NCBI GenBank assembly: GCA_028282925.1
Contig: JANQGV010000284.1
Location: forward strand, 1 to 51,444
Length of the DNA: 51,444 bases
Source: Thermodesulfobacteriota bacterium
GTDB taxonomy: Bacteria > Desulfobacterota > WTBG01 > CAIYCZ01 > CAIRTM01
Direction: 5' to 3'
A model generated the notes under the pieces. It had not been told where the DNA came from, ran no database searches, and was given only the letters and a program-made list of their open reading frames with translations. A program made the translations under genes and the position numbers. How positions within the stretch are numbered: the first letter of the stretch is position 1; the number at the start of each line of letters is the position of its first letter. Shown here one piece after another: positions 37,003 to 47,225 of the stretch.

Positions 37003-39258
37003 GTGCCCATGAAACACAATCCTTTTTCCGGCGACGACACGCGCAATACGCTTTTCATTATTGCCGTATTCATAGTGGTCGTCCTTTTTGCCCGATGCTA
37101 CACGCTCTATCCGGTCGATGACGACTGGTCCTACATTCGGGCGGTCGAAACATTTTATACGACAGGCACGCTGTCGTTTACTCCCTGGACAAGTCCCAGT
37201 CTGGTTTTCCAGGTGCTGTGGGGCGGGCTTTTTTGTTTGCTGTTCGGCTTTTCCGTCAACACCCTTGTCCTGTCGACCCAGGTTATCAGCCTGGCCGGAT
37301 TTCTTGCGGCCTACCGGCTGCTGCGCGCAACCGGCTGTACGGCCCGCAATGCGCTCTGGCTTACCCTGCTGCTGATTTTCAACCCGTTCTGGTTTCCCCT
37401 GATGCACACCTTTTTTACCGACCATTTTTATCTGGCCCTGATGATCGGGGCAAGCTGGTTTTACTACCAGGGGTTCACCAAAAAAAAGTCTTCGACCATC
37501 CTGCTGGGGTCCCTTATCACCTCGTGTGCCGTACTGGAACGTCAGCCGGGCCTGCTTATTGCCGTGGCAGCGGCACTCTACTGTATCACGGACAGGGAGC
37601 GCCGCAAATATATTGCTCCGGTACTGGTGCTGCCGGTTATAACCTTTTGTCTCTACACCTGGTGGTTCCGGTACGTTCACGGAGAAACCTATTCCTCCCG
37701 GCAGCAGATACAGTGGATTGTGGACTGTCTCAGCAACCCGGTTTACCTTATCTCAAAGCTCGCAACCCGTCCACTGCTAATTCTTGAGCTGTTCGGCTTC
37801 AGCCTTCTGCCCCTGAGCCTTGCCCTGCTGCCCTCGCCCCGCGACCTGTTTACAAAACGGCAGACACCGCTTATCACCGTATTTGTTTTGTCCGGGGTGT
37901 TGTTCTACCTGATCGAGGACCACCTGGGCATCTACGCCATGCTCTACAACTGGATAAACGGATTTCATTTCGCCTATGTTTCCGAATACGGGTACCGGGG
38001 TGCGGGCAGCATGCTGCTTCTTTTTTACAAGCTGCTCGATTTCCTCTCAATCTTTTCCATTACCCATATCGTGTGGCATGCTCTTACCGGCCGCCGTCTC
38101 ATTCGCCGGGCACTATCGTCTCCCCGCCTGCTGCTGGCCCTGATCGCCCTTGTGCAGCTTCTTTTTCTCATGGTGGTACGCTACAAGTTCAGCAGGTATT
38201 ATATCCCGTTGCTGCCCTATGCCGTTATCCTTGTGTATCCGGCGCTGCACGACAGGGCCCTCAAAAAATACTATTTTGTCCCGTTACTGGTGTGCTTTGC
38301 TCTTTTCTCCTTTGCCGGCACCCAGGACTTTCTGGCCTGGAATGAGGCCAAATGGAAGCTCGGACAAAAAACCCTCGACAGGGGCGTTCCGCAGCTCAAG
38401 CTGTCTGCCGGGTTCCCGTGGGACTGCTGGTACAACCTCGAGTACTGCCAAAACAATCCGTCGGCGGCCCTGCCCCACATCTACGATATACCCTGGTGGT
38501 TTGAGGACCTCACCCCGGCCATCGACCCGGAATATCTTATCTCCAATTCACCGGTGCCGACCGGTTTCTATTCGCTTAAATACTTTTACAACGATTCCTA
38601 CCGGGTCATCGACACCGAAGAGTACCGCAGCCTGCTCTATATGCGCGCCATGAAGGTTTTCCTCCTGAAACGCAATCCCGGCACAGGGCACACGGAAACG
38701 GGCCTGGCGGCATACCGGTTCATCGACAACCTCAGGGGCGCAGATATTTTTGAGCTGGAGGACGGTGCTGAAACGCAGCCGGAAGTCGATCTGATTGAAG
38801 CGTCTCTTAACGGCCGGGCGCACCCGGCCATTGTGCAGCAGGCCCGGACCGCCGCCGGTTTCCGCCTGCAGCTCCCCGCAACACGCTGCCGCCTCACCGT
38901 CGACCTTGCCGCCGCACCCACAACCTGGAACAAGCCCGGGGACGGCATCCTGTGTAAAATTCTGCTCGGCGATAATCTTTTTGAAAACCTTTTTGATACG
39001 GTCGGCATGAGCGGAGTAGCACAACGGCAGGATTTTTTCAAGCCCCGGAACCTCTTCCTGGGCCCTCGCCCGCTGTATCTCCACTATCTGGATCCGAAAG
39101 AAAAACCGGGACAGCGCACGTGGCATTCCGTTTCAATAGACCTTACGCGCTTTGCCGGAAAAGTGGTGGATATTGTCTTTGTGGTCCTGCCGGGCCCGAA
39201 TGACGATGCCCGGTACGATACGGCCCTGTGGGGCAACCCGGTCATTGAAACCTACTGA
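37003..39258 (+). CDS. Polytopic membrane glycosyltransferase-like protein (GT-C/GT39-like)
   Basis: 751 aa, many TM segments, early loop YPVDDDWSYIRAVETFYTTG. Confidence 0.7.
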   Translation: MPMKHNPFSGDDTRNTLFIIAVFIVVVLFARCYTLYPVDDDWSYIRAVETFYTTGTLSFTPWTSPSLVFQVLWGGLFCLLFGFSVNTLVLSTQVISLAGFLAAYRLLRATGCTARNALWLTLLLIFNPFWFPLMHTFFTDHFYLALMIGASWFYYQGFTKKKSSTILLGSLITSCAVLERQPGLLIAVAAALYCITDRERRKYIAPVLVLPVITFCLYTWWFRYVHGETYSSRQQIQWIVDCLSNPVYLISKLATRPLLILELFGFSLLPLSLALLPSPRDLFTKRQTPLITVFVLSGVLFYLIEDHLGIYAMLYNWINGFHFAYVSEYGYRGAGSMLLLFYKLLDFLSIFSITHIVWHALTGRRLIRRALSSPRLLLALIALVQLLFLMVVRYKFSRYYIPLLPYAVILVYPALHDRALKKYYFVPLLVCFALFSFAGTQDFLAWNEAKWKLGQKTLDRGVPQLKLSAGFPWDCWYNLEYCQNNPSAALPHIYDIPWWFEDLTPAIDPEYLISNSPVPTGFYSLKYFYNDSYRVIDTEEYRSLLYMRAMKVFLLKRNPGTGHTETGLAAYRFIDNLRGADIFELEDGAETQPEVDLIEASLNGRAHPAIVQQARTAAGFRLQLPATRCRLTVDLAAAPTTWNKPGDGILCKILLGDNLFENLFDTVGMSGVAQRQDFFKPRNLFLGPRPLYLHYLDPKEKPGQRTWHSVSIDLTRFAGKVVDIVFVVLPGPNDDARYDTALWGNPVIETY

Positions 39259-39298
39259 TCCCGACTGACTAAACTATCCGCTTATTCGGGGGACAGCT

Positions 39299-40525
39299 CT
39301 ACTGGACCATAACGTTCATAACCCGCAATAGATACCCGCTGTTCATCCCATCGATAAGTCTCTGCAAATCATATTGGAACGCAGGACCGGCGAACTGCTT
39401 AACCTCATAGAGAAAGGCTATGAGCAAGTCCAACTGATCAGCGGCCATGACCCCCTTCTTACCCTCGGCAAGGCGCTGTACAAGTATTTCGTTCCCGGCA
39501 ACCAAACTTCGCAGGCGCTCCTGCAACTCTTCATTATCATACAGTATCATACCGAATTCAAAGGCATGCCGGTAATAGATGCTCACCGGTAGGATTCCGG
39601 CCCGGGTACGCAGCAGGGCATTTCGCATTTTTCTCAGTTCGGCGGCGGCTTCATGGTCGTTCAGAACCGACACAAGCAAACAGGGCACCGTCGGCAATAC
39701 TAAAATATAGGATTCTTTGATTTTTCTCACTTCCTCACCATCAGCATCGGTACCGTACAACATAACCGTATAGTTGCCTTCTTTGCTGTAGGTATGCGCT
39801 GGGTCCGTCTCCGTGCTGGTGCTGTTGTCCCCGAAATTCCACCTGAAATCTTTAATATCTCCGGTTGACAGATTGGTAAACTGCACGGTCAGGGGCACGA
39901 ATCCATAGGTGGTATTTGCAACAAAATCAACCGATGCGACCTGTGCGGTGGTGGTCGTTGTGCTTGACACTGTGGTCAGGGGCTGGGTTGTGGTTGACGT
40001 TGTGGGCGAAACCGTTGTGGTGGTGGATGTTGTTAAGGGGACCGTTGTGGTGGTACTTGTCGTGGCCGATCCATACACGGTAAAAGCATCTTCACAAACC
40101 AGTTCTCCGTCTTCAATCCGCACGGTTACATCGCCCTCGCAGTCGGGTGCCGAGGCTTCAATTCGCACAACCGCGTTGACGGTGGAGCTTCCCTCGCCAA
40201 TGCCGTTTTCATCAAAGGTAAGTCCTGCGGTGTTCAGGGTAGCGCTGACTACTGAAATACCGTCACAGTCAAAGGTAAGGTCGGCGGTGTTTATTGTAGT
40301 GCTCTCTGTAATAATACCCGCGGTTTCAAAGCCGAGGGAAAGATCGAGGGTGTCTGCCCCAGCCTGCCCCTGGTCGGGGGTAGCCCCGAAACAGCTCAAA
40401 GTCTTCTGTTCTTCGCTGGTTGTGCCGTATGCACTTCCTGCAACAATCATTACAGGTATCACAGCAAACAACACAATCATGTGTCTGACAGCACATCTTT
40501 TCATCTGAGAACCCCTTTCCTGCAC
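39299..40525 (-). CDS. Secreted PKD-domain protein with Thr/Ser-rich linker and diverged CFI-box-like C-terminus
   Basis: Signal peptide; STTTTVPLTTSTTTTVSPTTSTTTQPLTTVSSTTTTT linker; PKD motif TGDIKDFRWNFGDNSTSTETDPAHTYSKEGNYTVML. Confidence 0.82.
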   Translation of the reverse strand: MQERGSQMKRCAVRHMIVLFAVIPVMIVAGSAYGTTSEEQKTLSCFGATPDQGQAGADTLDLSLGFETAGIITESTTINTADLTFDCDGISVVSATLNTAGLTFDENGIGEGSSTVNAVVRIEASAPDCEGDVTVRIEDGELVCEDAFTVYGSATTSTTTTVPLTTSTTTTVSPTTSTTTQPLTTVSSTTTTTAQVASVDFVANTTYGFVPLTVQFTNLSTGDIKDFRWNFGDNSTSTETDPAHTYSKEGNYTVMLYGTDADGEEVRKIKESYILVLPTVPCLLVSVLNDHEAAAELRKMRNALLRTRAGILPVSIYYRHAFEFGMILYDNEELQERLRSLVAGNEILVQRLAEGKKGVMAADQLDLLIAFLYEVKQFAGPAFQYDLQRLIDGMNSGYLLRVMNVMVQ

Positions 40526-40543
40526 GCCCCTGTGCCCCTATGT

Positions 40544-41689
40544 TCATGAAAACAATAGCTGAATCTTTTGTTGCAGATCGCTTATGTCTCTAATTTGCAA
40601 TGTCCTCATAACATACAAATGCACTAGCGTCAAAATATTTGAAGTGACGGCATACAGTACCACCACCGGCCAAACGCTTTTTCGTGCCTCGCAGTACCTG
40701 CCCATGCCGCTCACAATCAGTGGGATCACAGCCGGATAGCACACAAAAAAGAGTCGTGGGTTATGAACAAACGTCAGGTAGGGAATTGCAAAGGCTGCAA
40801 AATACACAAGGCAATACATTCTGTACCGCTGTTGACTTCGGAATCCCTGCATAACGAACAGCCAGCCCCAGTGAAAACAGAAGAAAGCGGCCGACACGAT
40901 GTAGACCAGGCCCCGGTGCCGGGGAGCACCATACATGAAAAAGTCCTGTGGGGTTAAGCCCAACAGCCAGTAAACATTCGCAACAAGGCCAAAAGCCACA
41001 ACGAGCACCGCAACACCGTGCCGCCACAGGCGGTCGACAAAAAAGAAGCTTCCTGCAGCAAACAGCAGCAAACACACCAGGGTCGGCTTGACCAGTATCC
41101 CGAGACCGATTATAAGCCCGTACACAAGGGCGGCCTCAAGGCATCTCCTCCTGAACTGAAAGTACAGCAGAAAAACCAGTCCGGAAAAAAAGTACGCCCC
41201 CGCGTCAACCATGACGGGCAGCCCCCACTCAATAAGGGGCAGGGAGGTTGTCAAAATGACCGCCCCGCCGCAGGCCGCCTGCCGGTTATCGAACATCTGT
41301 TTCAGCAACTCATAAAAAACCAGGGCCGCAGCACACCACAGCACCACATTTATCAGCATAAACGCGGCGGCAACAGGCAGTACCCGCCCCAGCAGCGAGG
41401 CTGCAAACGGCAACGCCGGGCTCAGCAACCGGTAGCGCAGAAGCCCGGTATCTTCCGGTGCACTGTCCCGCCCCATAAAGTACTCGGCGGCAAGCAGGTA
41501 GCCTTTACTGTCCTCGGCATAAACCGCCGACCAGTTCATGGGCCGGCTCAGGCTGTTCAGAAACAGGCCGGCCAGCACTATCTGCACGAGGGTGCATCCG
41601 ATTACGATCAGACGGTAGTGTGTGTCCCGGGTCATACTATCAATTGCGTGTAAATCACAATACATGGTTGCCGCATCGGCAGGTGTCAC
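40544..41689 (-). CDS. Polytopic membrane protein, possibly GT-C-like
   Basis: 381 aa, many TM segments, early loop WSAVYAEDSKGYLLAAEYFMG; start may be internal. Confidence 0.6.
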   Translation of the reverse strand: MTPADAATMYCDLHAIDSMTRDTHYRLIVIGCTLVQIVLAGLFLNSLSRPMNWSAVYAEDSKGYLLAAEYFMGRDSAPEDTGLLRYRLLSPALPFAASLLGRVLPVAAAFMLINVVLWCAAALVFYELLKQMFDNRQAACGGAVILTTSLPLIEWGLPVMVDAGAYFFSGLVFLLYFQFRRRCLEAALVYGLIIGLGILVKPTLVCLLLFAAGSFFFVDRLWRHGVAVLVVAFGLVANVYWLLGLTPQDFFMYGAPRHRGLVYIVSAAFFCFHWGWLFVMQGFRSQQRYRMYCLVYFAAFAIPYLTFVHNPRLFFVCYPAVIPLIVSGMGRYCEARKSVWPVVVLYAVTSNILTLVHLYVMRTLQIRDISDLQQKIQLLFS

Positions 41690-41844
41690 CGGGGGCAGCC
41701 GCTTCTTTAAAACTCTTTGTTACGATCACCGATCTATGCTATATATCACTTTTATTATATGTTTGCAAAACCCCGGGCCTGCTTAAAAATTGAGTAGATG
41801 AACCAGCCTGGCCGGGCGGGCTGATCACTTTCAAACAAATACCG

Positions 41845-42813
41845 TTGCCGGATAATCCTATGCCGACACCTCCGGAAAAAACAATCGAGATCAGCGTTGT
41901 CATTCCCTGTTTCAATGAAAAACAGAGCCTGAAAGAACTCTGCGCGCGTCTTACCGACACCCTCACCAAAACCGGAAAAACATACGAACTGATCTTTGTA
42001 AATGACGGCAGCACCGATAACTCATTATCGGAACTGCAACGGCTGCGCACCTCCGATGAACGCATAAAAATAATTCATTTCAGAAAAAATTTCGGCAAAT
42101 CCCAGGCCCTGTCCCAGGGCTTTCATCATTCCCAGGGGCGCATCATCGTTACCATCGATGCCGACCTCCAGGATCAGCCCGAGGAAATCCCCAACCTGCT
42201 TGCCCATCTGGATAACGGCTATGACCTGGTATCCGGCTGGAAAAAGCAGCGGAGCGACTCTTTCGGCAGAAAAACCGCATCGCGGATTTTCAACACCTGC
42301 GCCTCATGGATCACAGGCATAAAAATTCATGATTTCAACTGCGGACTCAAGGCCTATCGCAGCGAGGTCACCCGGGCCCTGAACTTATACGGTGAGCTTT
42401 ACCGTTTTATTCCGGCACTGGCGGGCTGGCAGGGGTTCCGCATCGGGGAAATCCCCGTAAAGCACTCCCCCCGTTCCTATGGCCGCTCAAAATACGGCAG
42501 TGAGCGTATTATCAGGGGCTTTTTCGATCTCCTGACCATCATTTTCCTTACCAAGTATATTCAACGGCCGCTGCACCTTTTCGGCGGCCTGGGGTTCCTG
42601 TTCGCCCTGTTCGGTTGTATCATCGACACCTACCTTGCCGTTCTCTGGTTTTCAGGCGAGCATATCGGCCACAGGCCGCTCCTGCTGCTGGGAACGCTGC
42701 TGATAATTATCGGAGTCCAGTTCGTCTGTTTCGGGCTGCTGGGAGAACTGATTGTTTTCTCGTCCCGCAAGGACATTGATAAAATCGTAAAGGATACCTA
42801 TGGGGTTGAATAG
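41845..42813 (+). CDS. Glycosyltransferase family 2, polyprenyl-phosphate type (DPM1/GtrB-like) with C-terminal TMs
   Basis: ISVVIPCFNEKQSLKEL, FVNDGSTDNS, TIDADLQDQPEEIP, HSPRSYGRSKYGSERI, two C-terminal TM segments. Confidence 0.93.
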   Translation: MPDNPMPTPPEKTIEISVVIPCFNEKQSLKELCARLTDTLTKTGKTYELIFVNDGSTDNSLSELQRLRTSDERIKIIHFRKNFGKSQALSQGFHHSQGRIIVTIDADLQDQPEEIPNLLAHLDNGYDLVSGWKKQRSDSFGRKTASRIFNTCASWITGIKIHDFNCGLKAYRSEVTRALNLYGELYRFIPALAGWQGFRIGEIPVKHSPRSYGRSKYGSERIIRGFFDLLTIIFLTKYIQRPLHLFGGLGFLFALFGCIIDTYLAVLWFSGEHIGHRPLLLLGTLLIIIGVQFVCFGLLGELIVFSSRKDIDKIVKDTYGVE

Positions 42814-43813
42814 CCGGACCGAACCCTGCCGTATTTCCGTCATTGTCCCGACCTATAACCGCCGCCAAGAGATTGAAGGACTTCTTTCGGCCCTTGAGAA
42901 GCAAACCCTGCCTCCCGGCGCATTCGAAGTCATTATTGTAGACGACGGCTCGACGGACGACACGTCCGCATTTCTCGTATCATATGCTGAAACAACTTCT
43001 CTTTCCTTCGCGTTCTGCACCCAGGACAACAGCGGTCCCGGCGCTGCCCGCAACCGGGGTATGGAGATGGCCCATGCACCGGTCTTTGCCTTTACCGACA
43101 CGGATTGCCGCCCGCGCCGGGACTGGCTTGAAAAGGTGCTCACCGCGTTTCAGCACCCCGCCGTCGGTTGCGTGGGCGGAGCCGAAGAAGCCCCTCCTGC
43201 ACCAGGCTCCTTTATGCAGGCCGTCCACTTCTGCATGACATCGGCCTTGACCACCGGGGGCATGCGGGGAAAAACCGGCCGGAAACTTGCCCGCTATTAT
43301 CCCCGAACTTTCAATATGGCCGTTTCCAGGACGGCGTTAAAAAAAACCGGCGGCTTTAAACCGCTCTATCATGGCGAAGATGTCGAGATGAGTTGTCGCA
43401 TTAAAAAGGCCGGATTTACTCTCGTCTATACCGGCCGGGCAATCGTTGTTCACAAACGCCGTACAACCCTTGGCGCCTTTTTCCGTCAAACCCTGAATAT
43501 GGGCAGAGCCCGCATAACCCTTGCACGGCTGCACCGTGAGCTTCTGGAGCCCCTGCATATGGTTCCGGCCGCCGTCCTGCTGCTGTGTATCCAGATACTC
43601 TGCCTTTCCAGCATATCCCACGCCTTTTTACCGTTGCTGGCTGCATGTACTTCAGCCGGGGTGCTCTACCTTACCGTCATTGGTCTTACCGCCGGCCTGA
43701 CGCACAAAAACCCGGCCCTGCTCTTTCTTGCACCCCTTGTTTTTCTGGCCCAGCAAACCGGTTACGGCCTCGGTTTTCTGCTGGGCCTGTGCAAAAACAC
43801 CTTAAGCAAATAA
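42800..43813 (+). CDS. Glycosyltransferase family 2 protein
   Basis: ISVIVPTYNRRQEIEGLL, VDDGSTDDTSAF, AFTDTDCRPRRDWLE. Confidence 0.92.
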   Translation: MGLNSRTEPCRISVIVPTYNRRQEIEGLLSALEKQTLPPGAFEVIIVDDGSTDDTSAFLVSYAETTSLSFAFCTQDNSGPGAARNRGMEMAHAPVFAFTDTDCRPRRDWLEKVLTAFQHPAVGCVGGAEEAPPAPGSFMQAVHFCMTSALTTGGMRGKTGRKLARYYPRTFNMAVSRTALKKTGGFKPLYHGEDVEMSCRIKKAGFTLVYTGRAIVVHKRRTTLGAFFRQTLNMGRARITLARLHRELLEPLHMVPAAVLLLCIQILCLSSISHAFLPLLAACTSAGVLYLTVIGLTAGLTHKNPALLFLAPLVFLAQQTGYGLGFLLGLCKNTLSK

Positions 43814-43916
43814 CCTTAAGCTTTGTTTCCACGCACCACAAATTTCTTGATAACCACTTCTTTCTTCAGGTACAATTACAGATAACTCCGTAACACCGTT
43901 ATGATTCTATCCAGCC

Positions 43917-44519
43917 ATGAAAAAGCTCAAGCATGCCCTCGTGATTGTTGATGTCCAGGTAGACTTTTGCCCGGGCGGAGCCCTGGCAGTGCCTGAAGGC
44001 GATGCCGTCATCCCGGTTCTGAACAAGTATATCAAGCTGTTTTCCAAAGCCGGGCTGCCGATATTTGCAACCCGGGACTGGCATCCTGAGCACACCAAAC
44101 ATTTTCATTCCCATGGCGGCCGGTGGCCCGAGCATTGCAAACAGGGCTCTCCCGGCGCAGGTTTTCACCCTGCTTTGCATCTGCCTGATACGGCTGTTAT
44201 GCTGTCCAAGGGCATGCATCCCGAGGAAGACGGCTATTCCGCTTTTGATGCAACCGACAGACACGGCGCCACATTTAAAAACTGCCTGAAACAAATCGGC
44301 ATTACCACCCTGTACTTCGGTGGTCTGGCTACCGACTATTGCGTGAAGTGGTCCGTACTCGACGCACTCACCTTCGGTTTCCATGCCGTAGTGCTCAGCG
44401 ATGCGGTAAAAGGCGTCAACATCGACCGGCACGACACCGAAAAAGCCCTTGCAGAAATGCATCAGCAGGGAGCCGAAACAACAACCCTTGAAAAACTGAC
44501 ACGCCTGCTCTTGCAATAA
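43917..44519 (+). CDS. pncA: Nicotinamidase (isochorismatase superfamily)
   Basis: ALVIVDVQVDFCPGGALAVPEGD, TRDWHPEHTKHF, KGMHPEEDGYSAF, FGGLATDYCVKWSVLDA. Confidence 0.93.
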   Translation: MKKLKHALVIVDVQVDFCPGGALAVPEGDAVIPVLNKYIKLFSKAGLPIFATRDWHPEHTKHFHSHGGRWPEHCKQGSPGAGFHPALHLPDTAVMLSKGMHPEEDGYSAFDATDRHGATFKNCLKQIGITTLYFGGLATDYCVKWSVLDALTFGFHAVVLSDAVKGVNIDRHDTEKALAEMHQQGAETTTLEKLTRLLLQ

Positions 44520-44723
44520 GCGCCTTGGAGAAAATGCTTTTGCACATCGCACAATGCGCCGGGCTTCTCTTCCCCTGCACAATCGCCTTTTGGCATTACC
44601 GTCCGGTTATGCTATCATAAGAATAGAAAGTGCACTGTACCGTGGGCCGGTAATCGCACCGACAAACAAGAATCCAACAAAGACTTATTCGGTAATCACG
44701 TCTTTCTCGCCGGAGAAACACCG

Positions 44724-45842
44724 ATGTCTGACGATACCAGAACCAAAAAACAGCTCATCGATGAAGTCAATCGGCTTCGCCGCCGGGTCGACGAGTTGGA
44801 ACAGGCGGAATTGAAACGCCTTGCGGCCGAACAAAAGCTGCAGGACTTGAACACTGAGAGGGATCAAGTCAGTGCAGCAGTTGAAGAGTCCATTGCCCGC
44901 TCGAACTATATGGCGGTTGAATCCGAGCTTGTCTACCTTGAACTCAACCAGATGTTTAATGCCGGGGGCGACGGCGTGTGGGCGGTTGATAAAGACTGCA
45001 ACATACTGCGCATCAATAAAACCCTGTCCCGGATTATCGGTGTCAAAGTAGACGAAGCCCTGAAAAACAAATGTTACGACCTCCTGAACATACCGTTGTG
45101 CCATACCGGCGAATGCCCGATGAACCTTATTAAAAAAGGAAGGCGGCGCGTTGAATGCGACGTAGAGCTTGTACGCGCCGATGGTACGGCCTGCACGTTC
45201 AGCATAACGGCCACCCCTTTCAAAGGCCTTTCAGATGAAATTGTCGGAATGGTTGCCAATTACAAAGATATTACCGACCGCAAAAGGGCCGAAGCCGAAT
45301 TACAGGAGGCCAACCGCAAACTTGAAGAGCTTGCAACCCAGGACGGCCTGACAAAGACGGCCAACCGTCGCCTTTTCGACGGCTATCTCCGTCGGGAGTG
45401 GAACAGGCAATCGCGCAAAAATCAGCCTGTATCCCTGATTATGTGTGATATCGACTACTTCAAGCTGTATAATGATACCTATGGGCACGTCCAGGGTGAT
45501 GAATGCCTGTGCTCGGTAGCCGGTGCCATTACGACCAATGTCAACCGGGCCGCCGACGTGGTTGCCCGGTATGGTGGTGAGGAATTTGCCGTTATTATGC
45601 CTGAAACCGATGCCGAGGGCGCCATGCATGTGGCAAACAGCATTATGCAGACTGTCAACGACCTTAATCTAGAGCATTCCGGCTCAGCCGTTTCGCCCCG
45701 GGTAACGCTCAGCATCGGTGTAGCCTGTATGGTTCCGGAACCCACCCTCGATCCCGAAACGCTCATTGAAGCCGCCGATAAAGCTCTCTACACATCCAAA
45801 GAAACAGGGCGCAACCGGATCACCCTGATACAGGATGAGTGA
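44724..45842 (+). CDS. PAS-GGDEF diguanylate cyclase with intact active site and I-site
   Basis: RAADVVARYGGEEFAVIMPETD (RxxD I-site 5 residues before GGEEF); PAS segment GGDGVWAVDKDCNILRINKTL. Confidence 0.92.
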   Translation: MSDDTRTKKQLIDEVNRLRRRVDELEQAELKRLAAEQKLQDLNTERDQVSAAVEESIARSNYMAVESELVYLELNQMFNAGGDGVWAVDKDCNILRINKTLSRIIGVKVDEALKNKCYDLLNIPLCHTGECPMNLIKKGRRRVECDVELVRADGTACTFSITATPFKGLSDEIVGMVANYKDITDRKRAEAELQEANRKLEELATQDGLTKTANRRLFDGYLRREWNRQSRKNQPVSLIMCDIDYFKLYNDTYGHVQGDECLCSVAGAITTNVNRAADVVARYGGEEFAVIMPETDAEGAMHVANSIMQTVNDLNLEHSGSAVSPRVTLSIGVACMVPEPTLDPETLIEAADKALYTSKETGRNRITLIQDE

Positions 45843-46095
45843 ACCCCACAGGAGCCTCCTGTAAAAAAATTGCCTCCCGGCAGCACATTTTGCTTCTCCG
45901 GCCATTGGGCCGACCTCCTTTCCATGCACACAAACACGTTGCAAAATAATATTAATTTATACTTATTGATCCATATTTAATCAGTTTATAGTGTTAAATC
46001 ATTATAATATTTATACGTTTAAACAAGGTATACATTTTGCAATTATCATTATTTATACATACAGGTAGGGTCTATAAACCAATACCGGTTTTTTT

Positions 46096-46944
46096 ATGGG
46101 GAGTGTGCGGACTATGAATATCGAAACGATTTTGAATATTGTGGTCGCCTCGGCGGCCCGGCAACAAACCGAACTGAAGGAGCACTGTGAAAAATTTATA
46201 CAGGAACTGAAACAGGATGGCCTCATAACTGCGGCCGGGCAGGTAGAAAAGCTCATCAAAACGATTATGGACGATACGGCCGGATATGCCGGCTACTGGA
46301 CCCTGCTGGGAGAAAACAGAACCCCTGATGAGGTTACCGGCGGCGGAAAATATATGCATCAAAAACAGCGCGATTTCCTGATTAATGAATGCGGCCTGGA
46401 GAAACACCACACTTTTCTGGATATCGGCACCGGGTCGTTGCGGGGAACCCGCCTGCTCATACCCTATCTCGACAAAGGCTGTTTCTATGGAATGGATATC
46501 ACGGCAGAGCTGGTTGAATACTCCAAACAGCGGGTAGCAACAGACCCTGAACTGACGGACAAAGAACCGACGCTCATCTGCGATGACCGTTTCCGCTTTT
46601 CAAAAATTTTCCCGGGTGTGGTGTTTGATGTTGCCTTTGCAAAATCGGTCTTCACGCACATATATCCCGACGGTGTATGGGACTGCCTTGTCCAACTCCG
46701 CAAAGTCATTGCCGACGACGGATCATTTTACGCAACAATTTTCAAAGACAATTCGGCCGGGACTTATAAAGGCGATGTGCAGATCATGTACTACAACACC
46801 GAATGGCTGGCCGAAACAGCCGAAATGGCCGGCTGGAAACTGACCGAAATCGGACAAACCCGGGTCGGGCAATACATGTGCCTTTTTGAACCGGTTATTG
46901 CATCAGCCCAGGCACAACAGGATCTGCGCCTCATGACCGCATAA
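46096..46944 (+). CDS. Class I SAM-dependent methyltransferase
   Basis: HTFLDIGTGSLRGTRLLIPYLDKGCFYGMDI; DVAFAKSVFTHIYPDGVWDCLVQLRKVIADDGSFYATIF; start may be 46114. Confidence 0.85.
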   Translation: MGSVRTMNIETILNIVVASAARQQTELKEHCEKFIQELKQDGLITAAGQVEKLIKTIMDDTAGYAGYWTLLGENRTPDEVTGGGKYMHQKQRDFLINECGLEKHHTFLDIGTGSLRGTRLLIPYLDKGCFYGMDITAELVEYSKQRVATDPELTDKEPTLICDDRFRFSKIFPGVVFDVAFAKSVFTHIYPDGVWDCLVQLRKVIADDGSFYATIFKDNSAGTYKGDVQIMYYNTEWLAETAEMAGWKLTEIGQTRVGQYMCLFEPVIASAQAQQDLRLMTA

Positions 46945-47225
46945 ACATCAAGACCTTCAACATCTTTTTACGTCAGACAGCAGAATAATTTCTACTCTCC
47001 GTTTTCACCGCCTTCATTCGGCGGAGTATCATCACCCCGGCTTTGCGGAGCCGGTTCCCTGTCTTTCTTGTGCCGGTATCGGCTTTATGTACACTATTCT
47101 TTGAATGTGCATTGCAAAACCGGTGATGCATTATATAATAATAAAGACGTGCCTTTTCCTAAGACCATACCAACGGACCGCTTTTTGCGTACTTTTAATC
47201 AAAAAAATAAATACTCAGGCACCCT

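Noticed and set aside
45846-45868. ACAGGAGCCTCCTGT hairpin after the GGDEF gene
   Set aside because: 5-bp stem followed by an A tract on the coding strand, so not a terminator for that gene
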